Assembly: GCA_030638985.1 (NCBI GenBank)
Contig: DAOWDO010000036.1
Coordinates: 1-5,313 of the forward strand
Length of the DNA: 5,313 nt
Reading direction: 5' to 3'
Origin: Dehalococcoidia bacterium
GTDB taxonomy: Bacteria > Chloroflexota > Dehalococcoidia > Dehalococcoidales > DAOWLH01
In this document: positions 5,282 to 5,313 of the stretch, piece after piece
Layout: every line of letters starts with the position of its first letter
Numbering within the stretch: the first letter of the stretch is position 1
Position numbers and translations under genes: made by a program
The notes under the pieces: generated by a model
Told to the model about the DNA's origin: nothing
Database searches by the model: none
The model's input: only the letters and a program-made list of their open reading frames with translations

Positions 5282-5313
5282 ATGTTCAAGTGGCTGGGAG
5301 GACTCCGGGATTC
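5282..5313 (+). CDS. secA: 5' fragment of a probable preprotein translocase ATPase SecA (cut by window edge)
   Basis: Only the first ten codons plus two bases are present, reading MFKWLGGLRD and then a serine. Many SecA proteins begin with a short hydrophobic-aromatic stretch followed by DSNE and a lysine/arginine-rich helix, and this fragment fits that opening. If correct, it encodes the motor ATPase that drives proteins through SecYEG at the inner membrane. The Shine-Dalgarno supports a real start. Eleven residues cannot prove identity; the call rests on N-terminal resemblance alone. Confidence 0.5.
   Translation, partial: MFKWLGGLRD

Noticed and set aside
1..5313. CRISPR array, insertion sequence, prophage or defence island
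   Set aside because: No regularly spaced repeats, transposase or integrase motifs, attachment sites or compositional break are visible; the genes are core metabolism and envelope functions.

Overview
The window carries six genes, all on the + strand: five complete and one cut by the right edge. The sequence is fairly GC-rich. Codon use looks uniform across the genes, and I see no mobile element, CRISPR array, tRNA or rRNA. The protein style suggests a Chloroflexota bacterium, most likely Dehalococcoidia, probably known from environmental or metagenomic sequence. The pointers are a polyprenyl-phosphate glycosyltransferase fused to GtrA beside a PMT-like enzyme, a PRPP synthase reading FSNEN where most have FSDGE, and a DUF2007 gene between prs and a secA-like start. 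This placement is an inference from family resemblance and was not tested by any search.

Layout. Positions 1-175 are non-coding, with a long imperfect dyad, a second inverted repeat and a good sigma70-type promoter. Positions 176-2640 hold two overlapping genes that form an envelope glycosylation pair. The first is a DPMS-type GT2 enzyme with a C-terminal GtrA membrane domain. The second is a multi-pass GT39/PMT-type glycosyltransferase. Next comes glyA (2680-3927), apparently served by its own promoter inside the last codons of the PMT gene. The 156-base gap 3928-4083 holds a probable intrinsic terminator followed by an extended -10 promoter and a strong Shine-Dalgarno for prs (4084-5022). 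A small DUF2007 gene (5015-5242) overlaps the end of prs. The final 32 bases begin a gene whose N-terminus looks like SecA.

How the genes work together. In the first pair, the GT2 domain would charge a polyprenyl phosphate with a sugar on the cytoplasmic face. The GtrA domain would anchor or help move that lipid, and the PMT-like enzyme would transfer the sugar to an acceptor outside the membrane. The glyA and prs genes are housekeeping functions (one-carbon units and glycine; PRPP for nucleotide, His and Trp synthesis), linked loosely because purine synthesis needs both PRPP and one-carbon units. DUF2007 and secA follow prs closely and may be co-transcribed with it.

Most of the window is ordinary core genome. 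The observations most worth a second look are the synthesis-plus-transfer glycosylation pair, the dyads upstream of it, the tandem TATAAT boxes before prs, and an eight-G tract inside prs. I found no convincing evidence of an undescribed system.
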